DNA of 37,979 nucleotides from Sphaerosporella brunnea (GCA_008704415.1 VXIS01000402.1:1-37979), one strand, 5' to 3'; shown: positions 21,527 through 31,021, counted from the first letter of the stretch. Program-made: numbers and translations. The notes: generated by a model not told the origin, from the letters alone.

Positions 21527-21901
21527 CTATCGGTTCTTCGCGCCGATGTATTTATCAAGGACAGTTTCGTCCGCGTTGCGTGTAATCTCTGCCCCTTTGG
21601 CGGGGGAAAATATTACACGCAACGCGGATGACACTGTTGACCTCGAAATCTCAGAGCTGAGGAGGGCCGACGACCTGACTGCCGCCTCGATATCCTTGCG
21701 CTGGAAGGCGATATCCGCGATGTTTTGGCTGTGGCCAAGCGCGCATGCAGGTTCTCTCTCAGGAGTACTGTCTTGTGGGAAACCGTCTTCGGTTGTAAGC
21801 CTGCCGATACTGTTGAAAATGCTTTTTGATCGCCCAACGCATTTTCGTAGCCTCGACGAGGTCAAGTGTGGTGGAAAAGGACTGTCGGGTGGAGAACTCA
21901 T
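21527..21901 (-). CDS. hypothetical 124-residue protein
   Basis: From the ATG at 21901 the frame encodes MSSPPDSPFPPHLTSSRLRK and onward to a stop at 21527. The Ser/Pro-rich N-terminus is followed by a helical, charged half (NIADIAFQRKDIEAAVRSSA). Codons in that half are C-ending, as in expressed fungal genes. A TATA-like TTTATATA lies about 105 bp upstream, followed by a pyrimidine-rich leader, which favours this start. The same frame stays open upstream to an ATG at 22285 (252 codons in all), so a longer protein is possible. A 25-bp inverted repeat (21562-21636) lies inside the coding sequence. No family recognised. Confidence 0.45.
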   Translation of the reverse strand: MSSPPDSPFPPHLTSSRLRKCVGRSKSIFNSIGRLTTEDGFPQDSTPEREPACALGHSQNIADIAFQRKDIEAAVRSSALLSSEISRSTVSSALRVIFSPAKGAEITRNADETVLDKYIGAKNR

Positions 21902-22004
21902 GTGGAGAAGTGTGGGTCTGGATTTCTTAGTCGTGTTTCCATTGTTTCCGTTTTCCGTAGTTTGATAGTTGTCCTTTTCCTGTTGTTTGCCCACGCGGCA
22001 CTGT

Positions 22005-22012
22005 GTATATAA
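22005..22012 (-). promoter_or_regulatory. TATA-like box for the 21901 ATG
   Basis: TTTATATA on the minus strand, followed downstream by CT-rich sequence leading to the ATG at 21901. Supported only by position and sequence. Confidence 0.35.
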
Positions 22013-22283
22013 AGATCCGACGCTCGCCCTCTGGCATCGAGAGTGAATTAAGTAAAACATCATCTCCTCTCTCAACCTCGTCGTCCAACAAAGTGCCCAG
22101 TTCTCGGGGCAGGACACTGCGTGGTTCGCCTTGCAGTTGATAAGAGCGGGCCGCCCTGCCTTGTTGCCGGTGGTAGAGTTGGCGCAATATTTGAATAGGT
22201 AGGACGGTAGGTCGCGTTCTTCTTTCCAACTGGATCGCCCGGGTTGCTTCGACTGGCGCTGTCTTGGCGCGTCTCCCCGGCCC

Positions 22284-22679
22284 ATGACCACAACGATTCG
22301 CGTTCATTTTGGCACACTTGAGGGATGCGAGATCAACAGGCTATACATGGCACGTCTCTTTCGGACGTCATTGAACCTCTTGGCGAAGGGATTGTCGTCA
22401 CCGATATTGGAGTCCTTCTGGAGCGATGGGTTAGCACAGGGACTGAAAAGGGGTTCAATAATTAACATACTGGCTCGTCTTGTTGACCCTAATTCGGGTT
22501 TCTATGGGCGTGGGCGTGTTTTGCGAGGCAGTGGAGGAGCTGTTGTTTCCTGGGTCTGTGTTTATTTTCAGGTAAGTGATAAAGGTCAATTGAGTGCGGG
22601 TGGATATTGGTCATTGCAGCTCAGGGCGGCATTGAACGTACCAGGATGTTCGCTGCATGCAGCATGGATGAATAAATAA
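22284..22679 (+). CDS. uncertain 131-codon open frame
   Basis: The frame opens MTTTIRVHFGTLEGCEINRL and contains the stretch GSIINILARLVDPNSGFYGR. It has no signal peptide or domain I recognise, and its ATG is nearly back-to-back with the upstream ATG (22285) of the minus-strand frame. Its length is compatible with chance. Confidence 0.2.
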   Translation: MTTTIRVHFGTLEGCEINRLYMARLFRTSLNLLAKGLSSPILESFWSDGLAQGLKRGSIINILARLVDPNSGFYGRGRVLRGSGGAVVSWVCVYFQVSDKGQLSAGGYWSLQLRAALNVPGCSLHAAWMNK

Positions 22680-22775
22680 ATAGACGTGTTGTCGGTCATT
22701 TATTCGGTGAGCATGTGAGGACCGCTGTTGATAGCCACAAGCCTAGAGACACATCCATCAGCGCCGTTTAACCAT

Positions 22776-23039
22776 TTAGAGGGCGACGATTGCCCCATGC
22801 TGGGGGTTTAACCTATTGTTGGCGCTCCCTCCAACACATGCCTTTTCAACGTTTCCCAGGCTGTTGCTCAAATGCTGACTGGTGATGCTGAGGTTGTTCT
22901 GAGCAGGCTGTAGGCCCAGGCGGACGGTGGACAGACCGTGTGGTTCGTCAGTCCTGGCGCCTCCGAAGGTTTTGAGAATCCCGTGCCAGTCGTCCAGCGT
23001 GTGGTGTGTTCGATAAGCAGCCGGTCGGGCGCTTCGCAA
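22776..23039 (-). pseudogene. relic of a dispersed family, 87 codons
   Basis: The minus-strand frame contains THHTLDDWHGILKTFGGA, LSTVRLGLQPAQNNL and LGNVEKACVGGSANN. It is homologous to 16563-16830, which has a stop in the same region. No ATG context or domain supports a complete gene. It lies downstream of, and on the same strand as, the membrane-segment frame at 23229-23441 and could be another exon of the same gene. Confidence 0.35.
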
Positions 23040-23760
23040 CGGTGCAGGTTGGCGGCTGATGGAACTCGTCGGATCGAATGCAGCCTCTCAGAGGATGCAC
23101 CGTGTGTTGCAATGCCGCCTTGTGGGTTGATAGATCCGCGGGATCGTGATCGCTCTTGACGGTATCCTGATCGATCTTCAAAGATCTGTTAGGGCGACCA
23201 TGGCTGTGATGATGAAATCGAGTATGCGTTAAACGTGTATTGGTGGTTGGATGGAAGGAGGAGCGCGCAGCTGAAGAACGGAGTAGATATATCGGATGGC
23301 TAGGGAAACCATGATCGAGCTCGCCATCATCACCCAATCTGTCGTCAACAGCTTCTTGAGGCGCTGGAAAAACGCATCTCTTTTCGCATGACGAAAGCGC
23401 TCGCATTCGGCGCGGTACTGGCGGCAGGCCTCCTCGGCGATGGCAGCGAGAGCCTACTAGAGTGTTGTGGGTGTATTGCAGGATGGGAATTGGAAGGAGA
23501 GAAGCGTGGTAGCGGTTTGTAGTCTGAAGGATTGCGTGCCAGGTGGAATGGTGTAGGGTTGATAATTTGCAGAGATCGTGGGTTTTTAAAATAGACACTC
23601 TTGCGGTCAACGGACGCGATAAGTACATTTGTTTCAAAGCCGTGAAAAGTAGTTCAAAAGAGGGCGCAATATTTACAGATTGAAGGCGCGTACTCACTGC
23701 GGTGTTATCACTATGCAATCTCATAACGCTTCCCTGCTTTGCCATGATCAATTTTAGCAT
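22948..23760 (-). CDS. alternative 270-codon open frame, uncertain
   Basis: Starting at ATG 23760 (MLKLIMAKQGSVMRLHSDNT) this frame is open to 22948. A run of this length is rarely random, and the first 90 residues (FELLFTALKQMYLSRPLTAR) look plausible. The second half overlaps the membrane-segment frame and is rich in His, Pro and Arg. A TATA-like TTTTAAAA lies inside it at about 23582-23592. One of the two frames is probably a shadow, and I cannot decide which from sequence alone. Confidence 0.25.
   Translation of the reverse strand: MLKLIMAKQGSVMRLHSDNTAVSTRLQSVNIAPSFELLFTALKQMYLSRPLTARVSILKTHDLCKLSTLHHSTWHAILQTTNRYHASLLPIPILQYTHNTLVGSRCHRRGGLPPVPRRMRALSSCEKRCVFPAPQEAVDDRLGDDGELDHGFPSHPIYLLRSSAARSSFHPTTNTRLTHTRFHHHSHGRPNRSLKIDQDTVKSDHDPADLSTHKAALQHTVHPLRGCIRSDEFHQPPTCTVAKRPTGCLSNTPHAGRLARDSQNLRRRQD
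23229..23459 (-). CDS. short frame with one membrane segment, no ATG start
   Basis: Bounded by TAG codons just above 23459 and TAA at 23229-23231, the frame reads ALAAIAEEACRQYRAECERF, a charged helix, then WVMMASSIMVSLAIRYIYSV, a likely transmembrane helix, and a short tail. An ATC at 23441-23439 sits where an ATG would be expected (GCC ATC GCC). The AG of TAGTAG just upstream could instead be a 3' splice site, making this a terminal exon. A different frame over the same DNA is open for 270 codons (23760 to 22948). That is long for chance, but its His/Pro/Arg-rich composition in this part looks like a shadow. Confidence 0.35.
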
Positions 23761-24437
23761 GCCTAACCCCCGACGCAGCGACCATGTGTGGCATCAGTTG
23801 TCGATTTCTTGATAAGCAACACCAACACAAAACCTTACCACCGCCCCGGTCCGCAAATGAGACGGGTCGCAACTGGCACAACTGCATGATGATCCGCAAT
23901 GAAGGCCGGAGACGTTTCCTCCAGTCAGAGCAGCCTCCATCCTGCGAGTGCTTGCTCTTCGGCGGCATCCACGAGTGGAAGCGGTATCGACTCGTATCAC
24001 GGTGCCGGTTCCTGTGTGCTGCTTGAGGACGAGCTCAATAGTTGTTACTACCGAGGGAATAGTCGTAGTCGTTGTGTCGCATAGAATTGCGTACTGACAG
24101 GCTGGAATACATTCCTAAATTCACCTGAGGAACCTATCTGGCGAGCTTATGCTTTGACTGGTCCAGTTCCTACAGCCATCGAAAGAAAGTCTTTGAGATA
24201 ATCTATCACGTTCAGTAATTAGTTACATATGAAGGCCAATGGAAGTTAGCCTGCCATTCACTTTCGTTTGTGCTTTTGCAACTGGATCAAAGCTGGATTT
24301 GTGCATGCATCTTAACCGGACCCGCCCATATCCTATCCGCAGCCTTATTGATCTCAACTGCGGCCACCCTTCAACTCAAGAGAAGAAAACAACGTAGGGA
24401 CAGCCGAAAAAAGGCAATAAACAAATCACAGCGGCAG
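23761..24437. other. non-coding stretch
   Basis: Only short frames. A minus-strand 85-codon frame (23968-23711) beginning MPPKSKHSQDGG has three closely spaced cysteines (CWCC) but nothing recognisable. No repeats noted. Confidence 0.35.
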
Positions 24438-25440
24438 TCACAGCGAAAGGCCAAGCGCCTTGCTCTCCCTCTCACTCTCTGAAGCCATCGCCACGACCTT
24501 GGTATCCCGCAGAAACTGCACGATGGCATTGCAATGCACGCACTCTTTTCCCGGAAAAACATCGACAACCAGCAAGGTTTCCTCCAACCGAGCTCGCTTT
24601 CGACGACCCGCAATCGCGTTGCAATCTGAGGAACCCAGCGCTCACATTCCTTGGAAACAATGATCTCGTCTCTGTGCTGCTCAGAGTGGCAGAACCAGCA
24701 CTTGTCAGAGTCGGTCGTCGTGAGTTTGTGCTCGAGGTACGGCACGGTGATTGCATGTCTGGAGAGAAGCTGATAATACGGAGATGCTTGGCCTGTCTTG
24801 TCCTCCTTGAGCGCGGGCCTGGATATCTGAGCTGGGTATTTGGCTTATCCAGTGTTGATAGGCGTCGCAGCAACTTGAAAAGCTAGCCCGATAGAGGACG
24901 CCAGATGATATGAACCAGAATCGAATATGACATTTGTTGAAACTACCACAGCCTGGCATCTTCGAGGGTGATGGATGCCCTGGGCAGTCTGCGAGGTGTC
25001 TTCGAGAAGATCGTTTGCCTGCAGTTGCGATATTGGATGGTTGGTTGTTGACTGCTGGTATAGCTCGCCGACTCCCGCTGCGTAGGCTCAGTGGTCCCCG
25101 TCCGAATCCGTGCCCTCCACGATTGCCAGGGCATTGATCCAATCTCAGCCACCCACGGGATTCTACCGCTGTATTGGCGAGTCATCCACTGAACGCGTAA
25201 CACTCGCCAGGTCGTCTGTGGTGGAGTCGTTGTCGGTTTCGTTCCGCAAGCACAGTGTCCAGTCCAACTTTTCTCCACCCACAAGCCAATGCCCAACGTG
25301 CTCCACAACGACTTCAGCCTCCGAGACAAACGTTCGGTCTGTACAAGCCGTTGTTTTCCATCCGCATAGTGACCTTCTGCATCGTTCTTGTGACTATCGT
25401 ACGTTAGCTTTCGGGAGTTCAGCGGCTGGTTCTGCAAGGA
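24438..25440 (-). mobile_element. 3' relic of a Tad1-like LINE (non-LTR retrotransposon)
   Basis: In minus-strand frames broken by stops and shifts, the order of motifs fits the C-terminal end of the fungal LINE polyprotein after its RNase H domain. SPYYQLLSRHAITVPYLEHK is followed by TDSDKCWFCHSEQ, then SKECERWVPQIA, then after a frameshift RARLEETLLVVDVF, and NAIVQFLRDTKVV before the last stop at 24438. Fungal LINEs carry a CxxC...H...C knuckle and a terminal FLRDT-like motif here. In this copy the usual His before the last Cys is lost (RDEIIVSKEC). Earlier pieces (HWLVGGEKLDW, ELYQQSTTNHP) lie in two other frames. No reverse transcriptase or endonuclease remains and no poly(A) tail is visible, so it is inactive. 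Confidence 0.65.
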
Positions 25441-26024
25441 GGAGGAGGGATTTCCCGCAAGCTAGGTGGCGGGTACTGCCTCATGTGGGCGCGTGGATTT
25501 CCGGAACGAGAATGGGAGATATTTCTTTTCGTAGGTGCCATAGCGGTTTGTTGCTTTCGTCAATGGGTAGTAGCTGTACATGTGGCGATATCAGCGCTCG
25601 CTACTCACGATATGGGGATGCTCGTTGACGATCCACCGTGCTGACCTTGAAATAACACGATCCCGCAGCGTGAAATATCGCGACAAGAACAGCGTCCATT
25701 CTTCAAGCAGCTTGGAAAACAGTTGACTGTAAAGCATGCGGTCGATGAGTGAGTGTCTGGATGGCGGGCTTCTTTTCCGCCGGAGAAGACGTCTTAATCT
25801 CGTGAAGAGATGCATAAAAACCATCGCCCTGCTTGGTGATATAGAATTTCCGATACGTTTTGTTGATATGCTCATGAAGCAAAAAGATTTTCATCCCCAA
25901 GGTTGCGATCCTTGTACTGCTACCACTGCATGTTTATCGTCCTTGCCATCGCTCACGAATAGTTATCACCTTAAGCCGCAGTGTAGCTTCGGGACCACCG
26001 CTCAGCGTGCGTCGGCAAGGACTA
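25441..26024. other. non-coding stretch, possibly more LINE relic
   Basis: Minus-strand short frames such as LIDRMLYSQLFSKLLEEW (near 25720) look coding-derived, but I cannot tie them to a family. Confidence 0.3.
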
Positions 26025-26131
26025 GGCACCAGTACCCTCTAATGCATCGCACGGGAGTCGAACCACGCACCTGCCCCGGACGCAGGTGGAGGGGTGGGAA
26101 TGTAACCCACTACACTATAGGCACTGGCGCC
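26025..26131 (-). tRNA. tRNA-like gene or pseudogene, anticodon CCG (Arg)
   Basis: The minus strand has a perfect Pol III A box (TAGTGTAGTGG, 26117-26107) and B box (GGTTCGACTCC, 26064-26054). Between them a 7-bp stem CACCTGC/GCAGGTG carries a 7-nt loop GTCCGGG, with T at the position before the triplet CCG. A D-arm GTGT/ACAT forms. The ends 26131-26120 and 26036-26025 pair over 12 bp including two G.U pairs, and those wobbles work only in minus-strand RNA. However, the T-stem is poorly paired, extra bases separate the D- and anticodon-arms, and no T-run terminator follows within 45 bp. A degenerate tRNA-Arg(CCG) or a tRNA-derived SINE head is more likely than a working tRNA. Confidence 0.45.
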
Positions 26132-27213
26132 GACAATGTTCAAATCCTCAGCAACAAATACCCTTCTTGCGAGCGATACATCCTGGTGCGTGCGGTAATC
26201 CTATATTGCACCAAAACCTCGGTGGTGACGAAGATGCCGTTGTCCAAACTGAGTGTATGACTTGAATGCCGAACAGCTTCCATCTAGCAGAAAACCTGCC
26301 CCCAGGATGCGTCGACAGGCAAAGCTTTACCCCAAACACAAAGAGCGTTCGAACTACAGGTAACCGAAACTATGGCGCATGCGCACATGTATGTAAAGAA
26401 AAAATCGAGCAAGGGCGTCTCTTCATTTCCCAACCCCCTCCATTCCTGCGGAGCCTGACTCCGGTCTGCAGATGCCTGGCATCATCGTCTCCCCCCCCCC
26501 CCTTGCTTTCTTTCCAACCTGCGAGAGGAGAAGCTGTCGGGTGATGAGATGTGGCGACCACTGGTTCAAGCTTTCACCCTTCGTGTGCGGTATCAGTGAA
26601 GCGTGAAGCACTGTGTGATCAAGAAGGATAACAAGCGACCCTCGCCAGAGTAGAAGTCTCAACGACTGAAGCTATGATGAGGGCAAGACGACTGAGGAAC
26701 GTCTCTTTATCACACTTTACACCAAGTGCAGCGCACAATGGAGTTTACGTTGGCCGTGGCTCGTTTGGTGCCATTCGTGTGACGGCGAGCAAGGTGCTAT
26801 CTTTTCGTTGAGCAGAAAACTGAAAAATCATTCCTACAGGCTTCGATTGCCGACGTTGCGCTTGATAGGTTGAAGCTGGGATTGGTGCTGTACGCTGGTT
26901 TTCATGGGACGTTGCGCTGGGTTTACGGAATTGCCGAATAATGCAGTCTGGGAGCTTTGGTTCGGCATGCTGAATAGTCACTGATCGTTTGGAGCCGGCC
27001 CGGAGTACAGGAAGCAAAAAGTTCCTTCTGGTAGATATCGCCACGGAAGGGATTGATGATCTCGCTCTATTGATCAATTTCTAGTTGTATGACATGGCTC
27101 AATGGTAACGATGACAATGGGAGCAGTTGGATATACCCTCAGTGGCACTGCATTGCAGCCACGCCGTACACTAGCATCCATTTATACAAAGGAATCTTTA
27201 TTTCCTTGTGTGC
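26132..27213. other. non-coding stretch
   Basis: No gene seen. A run of 12 C lies at 26491-26502. Open frames are short and uncharacteristic. Confidence 0.4.
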
Positions 27214-27262
27214 GTAATCTATATAACAAGCAGGTGGCGTACCACTACAACAGATAAACATG
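27214..27262 (+). repeat. dispersed 49-bp repeat, copy 2
   Basis: Matches 12156-12204 in the same orientation. Directly after its terminal ATAAACATG comes a run of 13 C (27263-27275), absent from copy 1. Confidence 0.65.
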
Positions 27263-27385
27263 CCCCCCCCCCCCCTCCTTCTGATAGACAGGCGGATCAT
27301 TGTATGCCAAGTGGCAGGGACCTGCGTCAGGTTGAGCAAGCTCTTCTTGTACCTTCTACCCCACCGCCGCGGGTCATGGAATATT

Positions 27386-27726
27386 GCGTCCATGAGCGGT
27401 CCTTTCTCTCCCCCCACCCCACCACCGGCCATAATCGCGTCCATGAGGGGGTAGTTTCTCTCCCCCACCCCACCACCGGCCATGTACAATTGCGTCCATC
27501 AGGGAGTAGTTTCTCTCCCCCACCCCACCACCGGCCATGAACAATCGCGTCCATGAGGCTGTAGTTTCTCTCCCCCACCCCACCACCGGCCATGAACAAT
27601 CGCGTCCATTAGGGGGTAGTTTGTCTCCCCCACCCCACCACCGGCCATGAACGATCGCGTCCATTAGGGGGTAGTTTGTCTCCCCCACCCCACCACCGGC
27701 CATGGAAGATTGCGTCCATGAGGCGG
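27386..27726 (+). repeat. 55-bp minisatellite, six units
   Basis: Units start at 27386 (51 bp), 27437, 27492, 27547, 27602 and 27657, with a partial unit from 27712. The consensus contains GCGTCCATGAGGGGGTAGTT, TCTCTCCCCCACCCCACCAC and CGGCCATGAACAAT. Because 55 is not a multiple of three, the repeat is open in several minus-strand frames (Trp/Gly-rich), and these should not be read as genes. Confidence 0.9.
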
Positions 27727-28297
27727 ATTCCTCCTCGCTTCCCCCGTCCCCAGCCGTCGAGACTCTGCGGTGTTCACCGCCCTCCAACCGCAAATCGGCT
27801 CGCTCTCCTGCTGGTGGCCTTGTCGCGTTTTTCGGGCAGATGCTGAGAAGCCGGGCTTGTCCTTGCAGGTGGCAACGTGTCTCCGCTCATTTGTGCCGGC
27901 CCGCGGGGGGGGGAGGGGCAATATCTCTCGGGGGATTTTGCTTCCCCGCGGCCCCCTCCCCCCCAGCAATATATTGCAACCTCGATGTGGTGGTGGCGGT
28001 TGGCGCTCCTTCGGGCTGGATGTTCTCCAGCGGAGCTGAGATCGTTTAGCAGATGCCTTCCAAATTTAGTTATGCGCAACACTAACCTTGCATCCTGGGG
28101 ATGCATCACATCCGGGGGGGGGGGGGGGGAACTGGCCAACAGGCCAGAAATGGGCTCGACCGCCCCCCCCGGGTTCAACCTCGCGGCATGGGATTTGGCA
28201 GGAAGGTGGTGGCTTCCTTGCTGCTGTTGGGCAGAGTCCTTAGTCCGGTCAACTAGGGCATTGTCAACGATTCACTCTTAGGAGAAGTTTCACATAA
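27727..28297. other. non-coding, GC-rich, with G/C runs
   Basis: Contains G runs at 27905-27913 and 28114-28129 and C-runs near 27950 and 28165. No gene supported. Confidence 0.4.
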
Positions 28298-28542
28298 CCG
28301 GGGGCTCGGAACTAACCCCGGATCCTGGACCTAACAAGGTCCAGGGGATGGACCATTATGGTGGGGGGAGAAGTGGAGTTATCAGCGGTTCTCCGGGTCT
28401 CTCTGTCTCTGGCCCGATAAACTATAGCTTGTCAGCAATTTTAATCCTCGGAGGATCGTTATAGAGCAGCGTTGGGGACGTACCCTGCCCCCTGGTCTTA
28501 ACAAGATCCAGGGGATGGACCATGATGGTGGGGGGGGGGGGG
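28298..28542. repeat. second double-hairpin family, two copies
   Basis: Copy 1 (28298-28366): CCGGGG/CCCCGG (28298-28321), then AT, then CCTGGACC/GGTCCAGG (28324-28345, loop TAACAA), followed by GGATGGACCATTATGGTGGG. Copy 2 (28474-28542): GGGG/CCCC, then CCTGGTCTT/AAGATCCAGG with one bulged base, followed by GGATGGACCATGATGGTGGG and a 13-G run. The layout (hairpin, two or three bases, hairpin) matches the elements at 8448-11183 although the sequences differ. Confidence 0.65.
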
Positions 28543-28777
28543 AAACCCGGCAAATAAACCAGAGAAGGGCTCTACGCGGCCCGAAAGGAAACCTCATTTG
28601 GAGGCGTCGAGTAGTCTTCCGGGTACGCCGGATCCAGTCTGCTTGCGTGGCCAGGCTCTGCGTATTCAGTGTCAGTAGGTGCAACATGGGTGCCAAGAAG
28701 CCTCGTGCAGTGAGTAGCTTGCTGTACAGCAGATTCCGGTCTTGTGGAGGGAAAATACGTACCGATTTAACGATGCC

Positions 28778-29223
28778 TCACGCTGGATGCGCGCACGCAC
28801 CTGACAAAGGCGGGTGCGCGCATCCAGCACCGATCCCAGGATCGCTCTTCTCGCGACTGTCACAAAGGCAATTAGCTGGCGAACGCGATCTCGACAGTTG
28901 GGGAGGTGGCACGAACTCGGGGTTGTAAACCTCGGTGGGAGGGAAAGCGGTAATGCGGGAAAGAGGGCGCCGAAGCATGCTATAGATGGCTATCAGTAAA
29001 CATCGTTTGAACGTCTGGTCTGAGCTGATGATGAGCAAAGACCTGCGCAGTTCGCGTTGCTGCGACGCGTCGCGTGCAAGCAGTGACGCGATCGATGGTG
29101 CAAATGCAAGGCAGCGCGTCTTTGTTGGTCCGCGTCGGCGGAGCTGATCTCCATCGCCCTACGCGCTTCCATCAAGCCGGGTACCGCTTGGATTGATATA
29201 TCGTCGCGGTTGGGAGGAACCAT
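28778..29223 (-). CDS. candidate gene with 5'-UTR intron, probably frameshifted
   Basis: The ATG at 29223 (MVPPNRDDISIQAVPGLMEA) lies four bases after a likely 3' splice site. The intron 29228-29297 is 70 nt with a GTAAGT donor and AAG acceptor, and the leader exon upstream is CT-rich. After about 40 residues another minus-strand frame becomes more protein-like: SIASLLARDASQQRELRRSL, then FKRCLLIAIYSMLRRPLSRI, then a Pro-rich tail to a stop at 28778. One frameshift, or an unseen intron, separates the two parts. Two telobox-like sites lie upstream. No domain recognised. The end overlaps the 15-bp inverted repeat. Confidence 0.4.
28782..28828. repeat. perfect 15-bp inverted repeat
   Basis: GCTGGATGCGCGCAC (28782-28796) and its inverse complement (28814-28828) with a 17-nt loop. 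It lies at the 3' end of the candidate gene on the minus strand and could act as an RNA hairpin there. Confidence 0.8.
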
Positions 29224-29473
29224 ATTTCTTGGGGATATTCTGGTGGGGGTATTGGGGTGAAGGGGTGGCGGGGTAGCAGGGTACTGGAAGAACTTACGTG
29301 GTGATCTTTGCGCGGAAAACCTAGTTCAGGGCGCGCTGACGAGCAGCCAGCCCTGGTGTTGTTTGGATATGGTGGAGGCGTGGAGGATTTTTGACGTCGA
29401 CATCGAAGTAGAGGAGGAGTGTATCTGGAAAGGAGGTAGTGGCTGTTGGATGGGGGTAGTGTTCGTGCTCGCG

Positions 29474-29500
29474 GGTTAGGGTTGCCAGATGTTAGGGTTC
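29474..29500 (-). promoter_or_regulatory. paired telobox-like sites
   Basis: AACCCTAACC and AACCCTAAC (minus strand) occur at 29483-29474 and 29500-29491, spaced 17 bp apart. Single AACCCTAA words in promoters are bound by Myb-type telobox factors in some eukaryotes. They sit about 180-200 bp upstream of the spliced leader intron at 29297. They are not a telomere, since only two isolated copies exist. Confidence 0.3.
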
Positions 29501-30580
29501 AATTGTCCAGTGGCATCGCGAACTCCACGCGTCACGCTACACGCGGTTTTTGAGATGAAAGATCTAGGAGCTTTCTTTAAACAGCCGCAGTACAGTGCGT
29601 AACATCAAATCTGAGCACAGCTATAAACGGCTAGAAATCAGGCCTCCACAGATAGGACCACTGTGTTCACGCGACGTAGGTTCAATCCAAGCGACGAGAT
29701 TATAGCTTTAGCCACCAGATCACACAATGATAGACTGGATGGGGGAGAACGACAACTACTGGAAGAAACGGAGACTCGGGAAGCGGAGCAGGATTAGAGC
29801 AAACTCCAGAGGAGAGCTTGCACGTGCCATGATGGTTTACCAGATCATTCACGTGAAAGACAGTGTCCCTGAGCATGGCATACACTTTTCTTCAGCGTTG
29901 TGAGATCCACAATGTGGAGATGGGTTCCTTCTAACTTTAAATTGTCGCTTCTGCTCTCAGGATCTTTGTTTTCTCGTCTCGCTATAGCTATGGTTCATTC
30001 ATATTCTCCCTGCTTTCTCTGGCCGTTAGGCTGCATGCCACGTCAATAGATGAATAAATGACAAAACAGTACCCACAAAACGAGCACACCAAGAGTTTTC
30101 AAAGGGATGCAAGTCAGCGAACCATGGAACACAATGCACTGTCAGGTTCTGACCAGATCTTGGGAATGCGGACACAGCTTCGGCCATCTATACACTGAAT
30201 GAGCACTTTACACGCGTTGATACGATGCACTTATGCGCAGGTAACAGGGGATCTCCAAGGTGTCATCTATTATTAAGTTTGAACAGTTCATGTGATTATC
30301 CCAAGCGCCGGCTTCGAGTGCGCACAATAGTAATGAGTGCCCGAAACCGTACCAACTTTCGCCGACGCCAAGCCTCAAACGACTATAAAAGCCCGGCGAC
30401 GCGTCCTTCCCCCTTCCATCTACAAATATCGAGAACATCAACAGCCGGATTCTATCAGACGCTCGCTGCGACTGTTCCAGTTGCAAAGTCTGATAACCCT
30501 CACCGTCTGCTATCTTCACTACATCCTGACCTTCATCCATGGCCTTGGTGACGAAATGGCATGACTAAGAACAAAAAATT
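29501..30580. other. non-coding stretch
   Basis: No supported gene. A minus-strand 110-codon frame from ATG 30540 (MDEGQDVVKIADGEGYQTLQ) is possible but overlaps a plus-strand TATA-like TATAAAA at 30384-30390 with a CT-rich run after it. The two readings cannot both be right. Confidence 0.3.
30384..30390 (+). promoter_or_regulatory. TATA box candidate without a clear gene
   Basis: TATAAAAGCC in GC-richer surroundings, followed by CCTTCCCCCTTCCATC. The first downstream ATG in good context (30539, CATCCATGG) opens only nine codons, so a promoter of a non-coding or spliced transcript is conceivable. Confidence 0.25.
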
Positions 30581-31021
30581 TCAAGCAATTAATCTCAACG
30601 CTACAGGCTGAGTCTGGCTGAGTACCTGATGCAGTGTTGGGACTGAGATCGTCGATTGATGGCGAGGCTCGGATGCCGTTGTTACATTGCTGTTTTTGGC
30701 TTGCGGATGAGACTATCCAACTATCTCCTCGAGTGTAGCTTACATATTGGGGTCGAAAACGCGACGTCACTTGCAGATCGGAGCGACGTTGTGGTGGGAG
30801 ATGTCTTCGTCGTTGTAGAGCGGATTAATGGACTTCCCAGAGGATGCCTGTTGTGCGTGATAGAGGATAGGTTTCTGCGCGAAGGTCACCATGCGTGGAT
30901 TGGAAAATATACCAGATTTATTGATCATCTCGACACCATCTTTCACCACTTGTTGTCCCTGCTTGTCATTACCTTCAGGATCTGGTAGCGAGCCTTTTGT
31001 CGCTGAAAACCTTCCGTGAGC
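30581..31021 (-). CDS. candidate two-exon gene, unidentified
   Basis: Minus-strand exon 31021-30771 is open from a TAG at 31024-31022 and reads GSLPDPEGNDKQGQQVVKDG, then PRMVTFAQKPILYHAQQASS, then PLYNDEDISHHNVAPIC with many C-ending codons. A possible intron 30690-30770 (81 nt, GTGACG donor, AACAG acceptor) joins it in frame to exon 30689-30581 (SVPTLHQVLSQTQPV, stop TGA). An acceptor-like TTTTCAG near 31007 suggests another exon upstream; otherwise the ATG at 30928 is the first start. The opposite strand is also open for 110 codons (30656-30988), which lowers confidence. Confidence 0.3.

Noticed and set aside
27327..27793. Long Trp/Gly-rich minus-strand open frames as genes
   Set aside because: They are produced by the 55-bp minisatellite, which lacks stops in several frames at once.
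29474..29500. Telomere or subtelomere repeat
   Set aside because: Only two isolated TTAGGG-containing words, not a tandem array.
29650..29735. A second tRNA-like gene (GGTTCAATCC word)
   Set aside because: The B-box-like word lacks one base, and the possible A-box-like sequence is on the other strand.
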